64,000 nt of DNA from JABDLO01 sp035327565 (GCA_035327565.1 DAOLDB010000010.1:17996-81995), one strand, 5' to 3'; counted from the stretch's first letter, positions 35,355-45,405 are shown. Numbers and translations: made by a program. Notes: generated by a model not told the origin, from the sequence alone.

Positions 35355-38138
35355 TTACATCATATGCATTCCCCTGGAACCCCTGCCTCCACCACTTTGT
35401 TGAGGTGAGCTTCCCCCTGTAGCTCTGATAGAATATGTGAATCCGAGCATAAAGTATCTGCCCAGTGAAATGATTTGTTCGGTTTCAATATAATTGAGAT
35501 TAGCGCTTTGGCTTAGTCCCAAATTTTGATTCAAAATATCAAACACGGATAATGAAATCTCTCCCCGGTTGCCTTTCATAAAAAACCTTGAAATACCGGC
35601 TCGCCATATGGGTACGGTTAATCCTTCTGAAAAATCCTGATCAGGGAAGACCCTTACTCTGATATTGCTTTGCAGATTCCATTGGTCATTGGGCCGCAGG
35701 ACTAAATTGCCAATGTAGGTTTGGTTGAGAAAGTTTTGATTTCTCTCTGAATTGATAGAATAGGTATTGATATTGTAATTCATGTTGGCGCTGGCAGAAG
35801 CATCAATGTATTTCTTCTTTCTGTTTTCTAATGTCAAACCCACGCGGGTATTGTAAATGTCTGATTCATTTTCAATAGTGTTAATGAATAGAATTCGTCT
35901 TTGATAACCAATATTTCCATTTACCTGGACTTTCATACCCAATGCTCTGATTGGAGTGCTGTAGTTGACATTTCCATTGATGTTAAAATTATAAGGTACG
36001 TTGATCGGTGTAGATACTGTCCTGAATTGTTCATCTATGAAAGTCTGATTGATGATATTATTTCTTGAATACGTCGCATTAATGAAGGCAAAGAAACTAC
36101 TGAAGCTAAATTGATCAAATTTAACATAATTGATGCGAAGATTGTGGCGGTATTCTGGCACAAGATTTGGGTTTCCAATGTAAATGCTTAGAGGATTACT
36201 ATTGTCTACGACCGGCTGTAACTGTTGCAATGAAGGCTCGCGGATATTGGTAGTATAATTGACCCTCATATTATGTGCATTACCCAGATTCAAGCGATAA
36301 CTCAACCTGGGCAGAAATGCTGTATTGTCGGTAAATATGGTGGCGTTCTCTCTGAAAAGATTTCCTTTCAGACTAGAATACTGGAGTAAACCTTCCAGAG
36401 TAAGTGAATATCTTTCAGTATTTCTATGGAAGGCCCCACCAATCCTGTCAAAAGTAAATGACCGGTCATAGTGATTACTCAATACTTCATTCAGCACATC
36501 TACTCCACTAATGACATCATAAATATCTTTTACCACCTCATTATTAAAATTTTGTCTTCTGTAAATGGCTTCCAGATAATTGTTGGGACTAATGGGCTCA
36601 ACAAAAGACATTTGAACAGAGTAAGACAGCTCATCGTTGGTTTCAAACTGATTTTGCACAATTTGCTCAGCCAATTCTCTGATCGGATCATCAGGGAAAA
36701 ATGTATTTTCCGCCTCCAAATCAGCGGTCAGGTCATTGTTAATGGTATTGATAGAACCATTGAAAGTGATCGATCTGCTTTTCTTACTGCTGAGCAGCTT
36801 TCTATAGAGCATACTACCTGAAAAATTATCATTGAGTCCCTTAGAATTGAATAAATTTAAACTATTGTTTTGCTCAATGTCGTTTGCAATGACATTATTA
36901 AAAGTATTATTGTTTAATCTGGATCGGGCAGTAGATAGGTTGGCATCCAATCTTACATCCTGGGTAGAATCAATTTTATGGTCGAAACGAACTCTGAATG
37001 TGTGTCCTGTATTTCCGGAACTTTGATCGGATATATCATTTGTAAAAAAACTTGTATTTCCGTCAAGAAAATTTTCTCTGGCTCTTGTCCGGTCAAAGAT
37101 ATTGGTTATATCATTCAGATAGTAGCTAAAATTGAGTTTGGTATTTTTTGAAAATTCATGGTTCAGATTCAATCCTCCGAGATTAGTGGTAACAAAGCCA
37201 TCGCTCATCCCACGGGCAATATTGATACCGCCCCCCATACCGCGGCCCCCTCCAAATCCTCCCTGGTTATTCATGAAAGACATAAATTGATCGACACTAA
37301 AACCCTGCTCATTGATATTATTAAAGTTGCCTATCATCGATATCTGGGTTTTTGGGCCGAAGCGGTTGAGGTTAATGCTCCCCTTATACCTGTCTATCGT
37401 TCCACCCTGAATTCCTGCATTCCCAAAATAACCACTTTTGTGTCCATCTTTCAATTCGAGGTTCATCGTCTTTTCTCTTTGTCCGTCATCCACACCGGTA
37501 AATTCAGACATATCAGATTGCCTTTCAAAAAACTGAACCTTTTTAATAGCCTGAGCAGGAAGATTTTTTGTTGCAAGTTTGGTATCCGTTCCAAAAAACT
37601 CTTTACCATCCACCAGTACTCTTCTTACCTGCTCACCCTGAGCAATGATGGTTCCATCTTCCTGAACCTCAATACCTTGCATTTGTCGTAATAAGTCTTC
37701 AACAACATCATTGGGTCGAACCTGAAACGCCAATGCATTATACTCTAATGTATCTTTTTTAACGGCTATGGGTGTGGTCTCCCCTGTAATGGTTATGGTG
37801 GATAATATTTGTTCAGATACTTTCATACGGATTTGCCCCATATCCCAATTACCTGACCGTTGAGACAGGTCAATGGTTTCATAATATTGCTCAAAGCCAA
37901 GGTAACTTACCTGAATAATGTATTGATCAGCCTTTAACCCATCAAGCTTGAATCGCCCTTCCTGGTCAGTAAGTGCAAATGCAGTGAGAATAGAATCCTT
38001 TACCGTCATAACTACTACTGACGCACTGAATAGGGTTTCTTCCTGTGTATCTGTAACAAATCCGGTTAGTGAAATGGACTGCCCTACAGCAAAGGTAAAT
38101 AGTACAGCAAACAATACTGTGTACAAGAGTTTATTCAT
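35355..38138 (-). CDS. Outer-membrane beta-barrel (TonB-receptor-like) protein paired with GLPGLI
   Basis: This 927-residue protein starts with a signal peptide (FAVGQ) and a carboxypeptidase-regulatory-like domain (ISLTGFVTDTQEETLFSASVVV). A plug-like segment follows (VEDLLRQMQGIEVQEDGTIIAQGEQVRRVLVDGKEF), then a large barrel of the OMP_b-brl_3 type. Two Gly/Met/Arg-rich stretches stand out: GGFGGGRGMGGG near residue 300 and the extreme C-terminus QQSGGGRGSRGMHMM. It lies 87 bases downstream of the GLPGLI gene, with which this family is usually paired. Substrate unknown. It is not a SusC, since no SusD is present. Confidence 0.9.
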   Translation of the reverse strand: MNKLLYTVLFAVLFTFAVGQSISLTGFVTDTQEETLFSASVVVMTVKDSILTAFALTDQEGRFKLDGLKADQYIIQVSYLGFEQYYETIDLSQRSGNWDMGQIRMKVSEQILSTITITGETTPIAVKKDTLEYNALAFQVRPNDVVEDLLRQMQGIEVQEDGTIIAQGEQVRRVLVDGKEFFGTDTKLATKNLPAQAIKKVQFFERQSDMSEFTGVDDGQREKTMNLELKDGHKSGYFGNAGIQGGTIDRYKGSINLNRFGPKTQISMIGNFNNINEQGFSVDQFMSFMNNQGGFGGGRGMGGGINIARGMSDGFVTTNLGGLNLNHEFSKNTKLNFSYYLNDITNIFDRTRARENFLDGNTSFFTNDISDQSSGNTGHTFRVRFDHKIDSTQDVRLDANLSTARSRLNNNTFNNVIANDIEQNNSLNLFNSKGLNDNFSGSMLYRKLLSSKKSRSITFNGSINTINNDLTADLEAENTFFPDDPIRELAEQIVQNQFETNDELSYSVQMSFVEPISPNNYLEAIYRRQNFNNEVVKDIYDVISGVDVLNEVLSNHYDRSFTFDRIGGAFHRNTERYSLTLEGLLQYSSLKGNLFRENATIFTDNTAFLPRLSYRLNLGNAHNMRVNYTTNIREPSLQQLQPVVDNSNPLSIYIGNPNLVPEYRHNLRINYVKFDQFSFSSFFAFINATYSRNNIINQTFIDEQFRTVSTPINVPYNFNINGNVNYSTPIRALGMKVQVNGNIGYQRRILFINTIENESDIYNTRVGLTLENRKKKYIDASASANMNYNINTYSINSERNQNFLNQTYIGNLVLRPNDQWNLQSNIRVRVFPDQDFSEGLTVPIWRAGISRFFMKGNRGEISLSVFDILNQNLGLSQSANLNYIETEQIISLGRYFMLGFTYSIRATGGSSPQQSGGGRGSRGMHMM

Positions 38139-38225
38139 TACAATGACAAAAAATGTTATACAGATTAATTAAAAATTAAAATACCCACTGATCTATTGAC
38201 GAAATGTCAATGTGTCCCGATTTGC

Positions 38226-38972
38226 TCACTCCCCCCTCATCATAAATCGCATACCTTGCCCCCTGCCTTCCAATTGCATTTCTTTCATTTTTTCCTCTCT
38301 CATTTTTTCAAACTTTTCCTGAGTGATCTTTTCTCCTTTGGAAGGCTTCTTTAATTCACCCTTCTCTATGGGGCGTGAAATAATTTGGGTAGCGGTAATG
38401 GTTCTTTCTTCATCATTAATATCAACATATAAAATCAGACCTGGCAATCCATTAAAATTTTCAGGACCGCTGGAAACCGGTATCATTGGGGTAAACCATA
38501 CGAACACATCCTCATCATCATTCTTATATTTGGCTTTTTGGCAAAAATAATCCCCGACCATCATGCTCTCCCCGGTCAATTTCCACTTTCTTCGGTTTGT
38601 CTCTCCATCAATTAAAAAGGTTTTGCCCAAAAACTCTCTGGATTCGATACTCAAACCGGTTTCTATATCAGTATAAATTTCATAATCGGCCATTCTTGAC
38701 ATTCTGGTTACCATCCAGTTTCCTCCTTGTCCGCCCGGCGCGCGATCTACTTCAGGCAATTTGATCATGGAATATGAAGTTGCCTGCTGATTAAATACCA
38801 ATGAGTGCTGAGAAGTAGCAAATTCAGGAATCCTGCTTTTCATTGCAGACATTTCTTCAGGAATTTGTCGGTGTAAGTCTCTTTTTACTTCATAGGTGAT
38901 TTCACCTGAAAGTATTTGTCCCATGAGATGTTGGGCAGAAAAAAATATTAATAGTAGTAAAAACTTTTTCAT
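38226..38972 (-). CDS. GLPGLI family exported protein
   Basis: I start at the ATG at 38972, which gives a proper signal peptide (MKKFLLLLIFFSAQHLMGQ). An earlier start would bury it. The 248 residues contain the naming motif literally, FNGLPGLILYVDINDEERT, after FVWFTPMIPVSSGPE. The C-terminal 35 residues are highly charged and Met-rich (KMREEKMKEMQLEGRGQGMRF...MRGE). GLPGLI proteins are periplasmic or secreted partners of the barrel proteins encoded beside them. Their function is not known. It is first in the pair; the barrel gene follows. Confidence 0.92.
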   Translation of the reverse strand: MKKFLLLLIFFSAQHLMGQILSGEITYEVKRDLHRQIPEEMSAMKSRIPEFATSQHSLVFNQQATSYSMIKLPEVDRAPGGQGGNWMVTRMSRMADYEIYTDIETGLSIESREFLGKTFLIDGETNRRKWKLTGESMMVGDYFCQKAKYKNDDEDVFVWFTPMIPVSSGPENFNGLPGLILYVDINDEERTITATQIISRPIEKGELKKPSKGEKITQEKFEKMREEKMKEMQLEGRGQGMRFMMRGE

Positions 38973-39330
38973 AGGCCAGTATAGAGTAAAATCTATAACA
39001 AAAAACAATGCTTTAGACGAAGCTAATTTCAATAGGTTTAACTAATGTTCAAAAAAGGAAAATACATCTAATTGCCTGACTCTTTCTCAAAAGTTTTTAA
39101 CAGTCAAGCAAGCATATTTTTCAAAGTATATTCAAAAAAATTCTATTATACCATCCAGGTTGACAAAAGTTTGGCCCGTTGAGTTTATTTTAACCGCTCT
39201 GATCCTACCTCCTCGATTTCTAAGTATGGTGTGGTTCTAGCTTTTTCACTTTGCTCATCCTTCTATTCACCATCTTCCTTTTCCTTAGTGAAGTTGTGGA
39301 TGGTTTATATCCGGGATACATTTCCCACCT
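38973..39330. other. 358-base spacer between DUF4249 and GLPGLI genes
   Basis: Both flanking genes read leftwards. The spacer is AT-rich and holds no ORF with coding character, no hairpin with a T-run, and no full -33/-7 pair that I can defend. It probably contains the promoter of the GLPGLI-barrel pair. Confidence 0.5.
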
Positions 39331-40221
39331 TTACTCCACAACTACCCCGGCCTTACTGACGGCAGATACATTAAAAAACCCTAACCACCGATCTCTACCA
39401 TCCTGCGAGACCACATTGCCTATGGTATTGGCTAAGGGAATAGAAAAAATACCGTTATCTCCATTGGTCATTTGATCTCGGGCTATACGCATAAACCGAA
39501 AAGCTTCATTGCTGATAGAATGTAATTCCACATAGATTTCATCACCTGGCTGGTACGGAGCTTCCAGATTGGAAAAATCATCGGGAAAAGGATTGATACC
39601 CCGGCGTAATGGAAAAATAAAAGGCACACCATCCAATGAGGAGCCCGCATCAAAGGTGGCATCATATACCAACAACATCTCCTGTGGTTTATTTAAAAAC
39701 TGACCGTTCTTCCAGGTTTTGGCCCAGTAGGTATCTCCAATACCGGGAAGATCGGTCACAAACAACTCTGCATAAATCCCTTCCGGTATTCCCAGTTGCT
39801 CCTCTTCAAACACCTGAGCTATGGAATCTATCGGAGGCACTCTAAACATCATAGTCTGACCGGTATATACTTTATTATTCCATAGGATTTCCAATGTAAA
39901 TACATCTCCTACTTCTCCAATCACCTGGCCCTCTTCGGGTACCCACTCGTACACTCCATTGGATTGATGTTCAAAATCCCAGGCGAGGGAACCATTCCTC
40001 ACCAGAGTAACCGATGCATTTTCAATCCCCACAGGCAGGGAAGCGTTAAAATAATCCTGTGACCAGGTCAATGTTATTTTTTGTGTTTTTTCCAAATTGT
40101 CTAACCACGCATCCACCACCATAATGGGTTGAGTGAAGCCGCTATCCAAACGAATTACATCCTCGCATGCTACAAGCAAAACCAGCATTCCAGCATAAAT
40201 CAATAATTTGCAGAAGTTCAT
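39331..40221 (-). CDS. DUF4249 lipoprotein, partner of the TonB receptor upstream
   Basis: This 296-residue lipoprotein (signal ending LVLLVAC, Cys19) has DUF4249 features. The mature N-terminus EDVIRLDSGFTQPIMVVDAWLDN is followed by Ig-like strands (ITLTWSQDYFNASLPVGIENASVTLVRNG) and the late DEIYVELHSISNEAFRFMR block, with WLGFFNVSAVSKAGVVV at the end. DUF4249 proteins are regularly encoded after TonB-dependent receptors and are thought to be surface-exposed partners. The start codon lies one base after the receptor stop, so translation is probably coupled. Confidence 0.92.
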   Translation of the reverse strand: MNFCKLLIYAGMLVLLVACEDVIRLDSGFTQPIMVVDAWLDNLEKTQKITLTWSQDYFNASLPVGIENASVTLVRNGSLAWDFEHQSNGVYEWVPEEGQVIGEVGDVFTLEILWNNKVYTGQTMMFRVPPIDSIAQVFEEEQLGIPEGIYAELFVTDLPGIGDTYWAKTWKNGQFLNKPQEMLLVYDATFDAGSSLDGVPFIFPLRRGINPFPDDFSNLEAPYQPGDEIYVELHSISNEAFRFMRIARDQMTNGDNGIFSIPLANTIGNVVSQDGRDRWLGFFNVSAVSKAGVVVE

Positions 40222-40222
40222 T

Positions 40223-42607
40223 TTACTTAAATTTAAAATTATACGAAATGGAGGGAATAAAAGAACCGATGACCGAAAGTCTCACCGCTTCCGTATTGAT
40301 GGGTTGATCCGGTACAGGTCTGCCTTGCTCTTGTCTGAAGTATATGGCAAAAGCATTTCTTCGGGCATAGACATTGTATACTCCTACCACCCATTGACCT
40401 TTCCATTTTTTCCCTTGTTTTTCCTTCGGATCGATGGTTAATGAAAAATCCAAACGGTGGTAATCCGGAATTCTGACATTATTCCGGTCATTAAACTCAT
40501 TGTGAGGAATGATATATCCTTGTTGTTCAAACCGGGAAGTAGCAAATGTGACCGGTGTTCCGGTGATGTAGACAAAATTACTGCTCAAGGTCATCCTTTT
40601 ATTGATTTCATAAAATAGGGTTAATCCAAAGTTGTGCGTTTGATCGAAACGTGATGGATACCAACTATCATTATTAATTCCTTCCACCAGACGCTCTGTC
40701 CGTGCCAGAGTATAACTGATCCAACCTGTTAATGTACCACTGTTTCTTTTTAAGAACCATTCTGTTCCAAAAGCCCTGCCTTTACCGGTTAATATCTGAC
40801 CTTCCAGAAATTCATTGAGAATTAAATCGGCGCCATCGATGTAATCAATGAGATTTTCCATTTTTTTGTAATAGAACTCCGCCGATAATTCATACTGATC
40901 ATTATTGAAATTCCTGAAATATCCTAATGCCAACTGATCGGCCATTTGCGGTGATATGTTATTCGTGCTGGGTGTCCATATGTCCACCGGTGTAGCTGCA
41001 GTAGTATTGGACAGCAAATGAATATACTGAACTGTCCTGTTATAGCTGGCCTTCAAAGATGATGACTCTCCCAATTGATATTTGATCCCCAATCTCGGCT
41101 CAGGGTAAGTGTATTGGGCAATGGTACTCCCTTTATTAAAAAACTCAATTCCTGTTAATGGCCTTTCCGTACCTGGAGGTGCTTCACCATATGTATAAGC
41201 AAATCGATTGCCCAGGTATCTGAAATGAGACAGTCTGACCCCTGCGTTTACATCCAAACTTTCAAAAGGCCTCCATTCACTTTCGAAAAATATGTTTGAT
41301 TCCAGAGAAAACTGTTTTGCCAGACTGATATCCCGTTCTATATTATTGGAGATGGCTATGGCATTGGCGGGTTGAAACTCATAAAAAATGGACTGCCCTC
41401 CAAAGCGAAGGACATTTGTCGGGCTTAAGTAATATATCCATTCTGACTTTAAACTGTAATTAATGATTCTGGCATTCCAATCAAATGCATCAACATTGTC
41501 GTTACCAAAATTGATTTTATAGTCGTAGTTGGAATAGTAAGCTGTTATATTTCCAAACAATTGATCGGAGTACAGGTGATTCCACCGGACGGTTGTGGTT
41601 GCGTTACCCCAGTTGAATCCAGCCTGATCTGCCAATCCAAAATTATCCCTTCCAAAATATCCGGAAAGAAATATTTGATCCTTCTTACTGAATTTGTAAT
41701 TGGTTTTTAGGGTAAGGTCATAAAAGTTCAATGAAAAGTCTCTGTTGCTTTCCTCTAAAAAGGGTTTTGCCAGGACATCTATATAGGATCTGCGTCCCGC
41801 AACAATAAAAGATGATTTATCCTTTACTATAGGAGCTTCTACCGCTAATCGGGAAAATATACTGCCAATTCCGCCATTGACTTCCATCTGTTTGCTGTTG
41901 CCTTCTTTCATCCTTACATCCAGAATCGATGAGAGCCTGCCCCCGTACCTGGCAGGTATACCCCCTTTATAGAGTTGTACATCTTTTACTGCATCCGGAT
42001 TGAAAACAGAAAAGAAGCCAAATAAGTGTGAAGAATTATAAACAGGTGCTTCATCCAATAAGACGAGATTCTGATCAATACTTCCCCCACGCACATTAAA
42101 TCCGGCAGCCCCTTCACCCACAGTTGTAATACCAGGCAATAATTGTATGGTTCGCAAAATATCGGTTTCCCCTAAAAGCGCCGGAATTTTCTGGATCGTT
42201 CTCATTTCCAGCTTATTGACACTCATCTGTATCTCCTTTACATTTCTGTCTGTGGGTTCAGCCAAGACGATCACTTCCTCCAATTGACTGGCCGTTTCAA
42301 AGAGTTCTATATCCAGAGACAAATGATTCGCAAGGTCAATCTCCTTACTAAAATCCAAATACCCCAGGTAAGATGCCCTCAACTGATACACATCTTTTTC
42401 AACAGTAATACTGTAAAATCCGTAAGCATTACTCACTGTACCTTTGCCGGTTCCTCTTAGAAATACGTTCGCGCCTATGAGTGTTTCGCCATTTTGTCCA
42501 TCCTTCACATAACCACTGATTGTAAATTTTTGTCCCTCTACCGAAATTGTAGTTGCAACCATGCAAAAAAGAATTATGAAATAAGTGCTCAAAGCAAGGT
42601 CTCTCAT
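40223..42607 (-). CDS. TonB-dependent receptor
   Basis: I use the ATG at 42607, which gives a normal signal peptide (FCMVATTISVEGQ). An ATG 24 codons earlier would add an untypical charged extension. The 794 residues comprise a CarboxypepD_reg-like domain (FTISGYVKDGQNGETLIGANVFLRGTG) and a plug (LLGETDILRTIQLLPGITTVGEGAAGFNVRGG, DEAPVYNSSHLFGFFSVFNPDAVKDVQLYKGGIPARYGGRLSSILDV). A 22-strand-type barrel ends SYNFKFK. It imports an unknown ligand with TonB energy. It is paired with the DUF4249 lipoprotein gene directly downstream. Confidence 0.95.
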   Translation of the reverse strand: MRDLALSTYFIILFCMVATTISVEGQKFTISGYVKDGQNGETLIGANVFLRGTGKGTVSNAYGFYSITVEKDVYQLRASYLGYLDFSKEIDLANHLSLDIELFETASQLEEVIVLAEPTDRNVKEIQMSVNKLEMRTIQKIPALLGETDILRTIQLLPGITTVGEGAAGFNVRGGSIDQNLVLLDEAPVYNSSHLFGFFSVFNPDAVKDVQLYKGGIPARYGGRLSSILDVRMKEGNSKQMEVNGGIGSIFSRLAVEAPIVKDKSSFIVAGRRSYIDVLAKPFLEESNRDFSLNFYDLTLKTNYKFSKKDQIFLSGYFGRDNFGLADQAGFNWGNATTTVRWNHLYSDQLFGNITAYYSNYDYKINFGNDNVDAFDWNARIINYSLKSEWIYYLSPTNVLRFGGQSIFYEFQPANAIAISNNIERDISLAKQFSLESNIFFESEWRPFESLDVNAGVRLSHFRYLGNRFAYTYGEAPPGTERPLTGIEFFNKGSTIAQYTYPEPRLGIKYQLGESSSLKASYNRTVQYIHLLSNTTAATPVDIWTPSTNNISPQMADQLALGYFRNFNNDQYELSAEFYYKKMENLIDYIDGADLILNEFLEGQILTGKGRAFGTEWFLKRNSGTLTGWISYTLARTERLVEGINNDSWYPSRFDQTHNFGLTLFYEINKRMTLSSNFVYITGTPVTFATSRFEQQGYIIPHNEFNDRNNVRIPDYHRLDFSLTIDPKEKQGKKWKGQWVVGVYNVYARRNAFAIYFRQEQGRPVPDQPINTEAVRLSVIGSFIPSISYNFKFK

Positions 42608-42768
42608 GGAAAAATCTTTTCTGAGAATAACGTACCTAAAACTGGGTTGATCAAAAAAAATAGATTTCATTTCTTGCATTTATATCAATGAAATGATTGT
42701 CAGGATAAACAGTCTATTTTGAAAGATGTAAAATCAGGAATCTTTATGAGCAAAGGAAATCCCTTCCT

Positions 42769-43443
42769 CTACTTCAATAATTTCCGGCAAAAATAAATAA
42801 TCATTTGCTCCAGTTGTCTGAATTTATTAGCAGCGTGGCCTAATTCTGTCATTTCCGGGAAATGTTTTGCAAAATACAAGTGGTTGGTGGCCATTTCAAG
42901 TATGGTGGTTGCCAAAGACCTGGGATATTTGAACTCAGGATTCACCTCTTTGATAATGCCAGAGAGATAAGCGCTCAAAGCCATGTAGTTATCATAAATC
43001 CCAGCCCTGTTCTCTTCTTCAATATTTTTGGAATGATAGGCATTAATTGAAAGGTCAACCATCAGATGCTGAAGTTTTTCATGATCAAGGAAATGGTTTT
43101 CATTTGTATCAAGCAAACCAGAAACGACAGTTTTGACTGCAATATTCAGCTTTTCTTCAGGATCAGAAATGTTGCGCAGGTTCATTTCCAAAAGGTAAAA
43201 CAAGTATTCCCAATACCAGCAAGTGAGATATAGCAGCAACATGTGTTTATTTTCAAAATACCTGTAAATGGATGCTTCCGTGGATGAAATTCGTGCAGCC
43301 AGTTCTTTGAAATTAAAGGCATTGAGACCTGCCTCATCAAATAGTACAACTGCCTGACTTAATATTCTCCGACCCAGATCTGTTTCCAGTGGATCTTTTA
43401 AATATATGCTATGATTAACATTTACTGATACACTAACCGGCAT
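42769..43443 (-). CDS. TetR/AcrR family transcriptional regulator
   Basis: The 224-residue protein has an N-terminal TetR helix-turn-helix (RRILSQAVVLFDEAGLNAFNFKELAARISSTEASIYRYFENKHML, about residues 25-70). The C-terminal ligand domain contains aromatic segments (TCWYWEYLFYLLEMNL, NHLYFAKHFPEM). It is the second gene after sulP, 10 bases downstream, and so is very likely an autoregulator of that operon. A 13-base sequence repeated in inverted orientation upstream of sulP is the best candidate operator. Confidence 0.92.
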   Translation of the reverse strand: MPVSVSVNVNHSIYLKDPLETDLGRRILSQAVVLFDEAGLNAFNFKELAARISSTEASIYRYFENKHMLLLYLTCWYWEYLFYLLEMNLRNISDPEEKLNIAVKTVVSGLLDTNENHFLDHEKLQHLMVDLSINAYHSKNIEEENRAGIYDNYMALSAYLSGIIKEVNPEFKYPRSLATTILEMATNHLYFAKHFPEMTELGHAANKFRQLEQMIIYFCRKLLK

Positions 43444-43453
43444 TATGTAAAGA

Positions 43454-45085
43454 CTAATTTTGAGGAATTTTCTTTATTGCATTTTCCTTATCTTCCTCAT
43501 CTTCATCATCTATACTAATGAGTTTTTCAAATTTCTTGATCTGATCATGAAAGTTGCTCTTGCGGCGATCTATTATGGTCAAATCAATTTCTTTAAACTT
43601 TGCATTCTCTTCGAAATCTTCAATTATATCAATGACATCATGATCAATATTCACTGTAAGAGATGCATCAATGACCACTTTTGACCCTGGAGGAATCGAA
43701 TTTAAAGTTTTTTGAATGCTGGCTTTATTTAAAAATGTGACTTCCTCTGAAAGTTTGAGGTGAATGGCATCATCCTTATGGTCTTCCATAACCAGGAACG
43801 GTGTCTTGTAGTTATCTAATAAAATGTAAAATATGGCTACCACCATACCTATTCCTATACCTACCAATAAATCAGTCAGAACTATACCAATAATAGTAAT
43901 TATAAAAGGAGCGAATTGTCTCCAACCCAATTGGTACATGGCTTTAATTAAAGAGGGTTTCGCCAGTTTGTATCCTACAAAAATCAATATGACAGCCAAA
44001 CTGGCCAAAGGAATCATATTCAATATCCCTGGAATAAGTGCAACACAAACGAGTATCAGAATACCATGGTAAAGAGCAGCCATTTTGGTTCGACCACCGG
44101 ACTGTATATTGGCAGAGCTACGAACAATCACCTGAGTAACCGGGATTCCTCCTATTAAACCCGCGGACATATTTCCTATACCCTGTGCTATAAGCTCTCT
44201 GTTGGTGGGTGTAACCCTTTTAAATGGATCCAACTTATCCGTTGCTTCTACACAAAGCAATGTTTCAAGGCTGGCTATGATAGCTATGGTTATACCTGAA
44301 ATATATACCTGCGGATTGGTAATGGCTGAAAAATCAGGAAGAGTAAACTGTCCGAAAAATTCTGCAAAATTACCCGCAATAGGAAGTTGTACCATTTGCT
44401 GAGGTACTAATGCATAAGCACTTCCCTGAAACAAAACATAAAAGACAATTCCTCCAACAACGGTCACCAAAGGACCTTGCACATATTGCAATGCCTGGAT
44501 GCGCTTAATATATTTTGTTTCCCAAAAAATAAGAATGAAAAATGAAAATGCAGTAATGATAAGGGCTCCGGGGGAGATCAAATCAAAAGCTCTGTACAAT
44601 ACATTAATGGCTTGGCCTGTACGTTCCTTAGCTAAAAAAATTGTTTCTACCTGATCTCCGTAAAAACCCATTGCAAAAGGAATCTGCTTAATTATAATGA
44701 TCACCCCGATGCCCGCAAGCATACCTTTAATGACTGAATTAGGAAAATAATATCCTATAATTCCTGCCTTGGCAATTCCTAGAATGATCTGAATGATTCC
44801 ACCAATGACTACAGCTAATAGAAATATTTCAAAAGAGCCCAAATCTTGAATTGCTGTCAATACAATCACCGCCAGTCCGGCTGCGGGACCACTTACACCT
44901 AGCTCCGATCCGCTGATTAATGTTACAACGATACCCCCAATAAATCCAGCTATGATACCTGAAAATAATGGAGCACCGGAGGCAAGCGCAATACCCAGAC
45001 ATAACGGAACGGCTACCAGGAATACCACAATTCCGGCTGGAAAATCATATTTAAAATTTTTGAACATAAGATTTGTTTTAGTCAT
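43454..45085 (-). CDS. SulP family inorganic anion transporter with STAS domain
   Basis: This 543-residue protein has about 12-14 membrane helices with SulP signatures: FPAGIVVFLVAVPLCLGIALASG, SELGVSGPAAGLAVIVLTAI, ETLLCVEATDKLDP, and GLIGGIPVTQVIVRSSANIQSGGRTK. The C-terminal STAS domain spans about residues 430-520 (DAIHLKLSEEVTFLNKASIQKTLNSIPPGSKVVIDAS). A charged Asp/Glu-rich tail follows. Substrates in the family are sulfate, bicarbonate or other anions; none can be assigned. The gene heads a sulP-tetR operon. ATG at codons 1 and 7 are both possible. Confidence 0.92.
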   Translation of the reverse strand: MTKTNLMFKNFKYDFPAGIVVFLVAVPLCLGIALASGAPLFSGIIAGFIGGIVVTLISGSELGVSGPAAGLAVIVLTAIQDLGSFEIFLLAVVIGGIIQIILGIAKAGIIGYYFPNSVIKGMLAGIGVIIIIKQIPFAMGFYGDQVETIFLAKERTGQAINVLYRAFDLISPGALIITAFSFFILIFWETKYIKRIQALQYVQGPLVTVVGGIVFYVLFQGSAYALVPQQMVQLPIAGNFAEFFGQFTLPDFSAITNPQVYISGITIAIIASLETLLCVEATDKLDPFKRVTPTNRELIAQGIGNMSAGLIGGIPVTQVIVRSSANIQSGGRTKMAALYHGILILVCVALIPGILNMIPLASLAVILIFVGYKLAKPSLIKAMYQLGWRQFAPFIITIIGIVLTDLLVGIGIGMVVAIFYILLDNYKTPFLVMEDHKDDAIHLKLSEEVTFLNKASIQKTLNSIPPGSKVVIDASLTVNIDHDVIDIIEDFEENAKFKEIDLTIIDRRKSNFHDQIKKFEKLISIDDEDEEDKENAIKKIPQN

Positions 45086-45405
45086 TAAAAGTCATTGGCA
45101 AATATGCTGAATGAAAGGATACTGAATAGAAAATAGTATTACTTAGGCATGATTGTTTGATCTAATAGTGCTAGTTAGTCTTACAAATTTAAAAGTAATA
45201 CTATTACAAATGGTAGGTACACTCAAAAGTTTTATTCATGATGCAGATTTTAACATTTTATTAAAACATGCACAACGCATATCCCGATTGAATTAATTGG
45301 GTAAAACTAAAAATAATTACAATTCTATTTTTCATTTTTGCACATCCAAATAGCTAAACAAAACAAAATCTTTCATATAAATATTATACATACAAAAGCA
45401 ATCCA
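45086..45405. other. Divergent spacer between sulP-tetR and icd
   Basis: 320 bases without a gene. It holds the repeated AAGTAATACTATT site and a near -7 box for sulP. On the plus strand CATTTTTG, about 70 bases before the icd GTG, is a one-mismatch -7 box. Nothing else is supported. Confidence 0.45.
45132..45205. promoter_or_regulatory. Candidate TetR operator pair in front of sulP-tetR
   Basis: AATAGTATTACTT (45132-45144) and its exact reverse complement AAGTAATACTATT (45193-45205) form 13-base inverted copies 48 bases apart. The second copy continues into a local palindrome GTAATA-C-TATTAC (45195-45207). The first copy lies just upstream of where the -33 box of sulP would be, since a near -7 box CATATTTG is at 45106-45099 on the minus strand. 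This is the arrangement expected for a repressor encoded in the operon. Confidence 0.5.

Noticed and set aside
38196..38210. TTGAC-GAAAT-GTCAA palindrome between the GLPGLI and barrel genes
   Set aside because: Five-base arms occur often by chance at this base composition and no second copy or promoter supports it.
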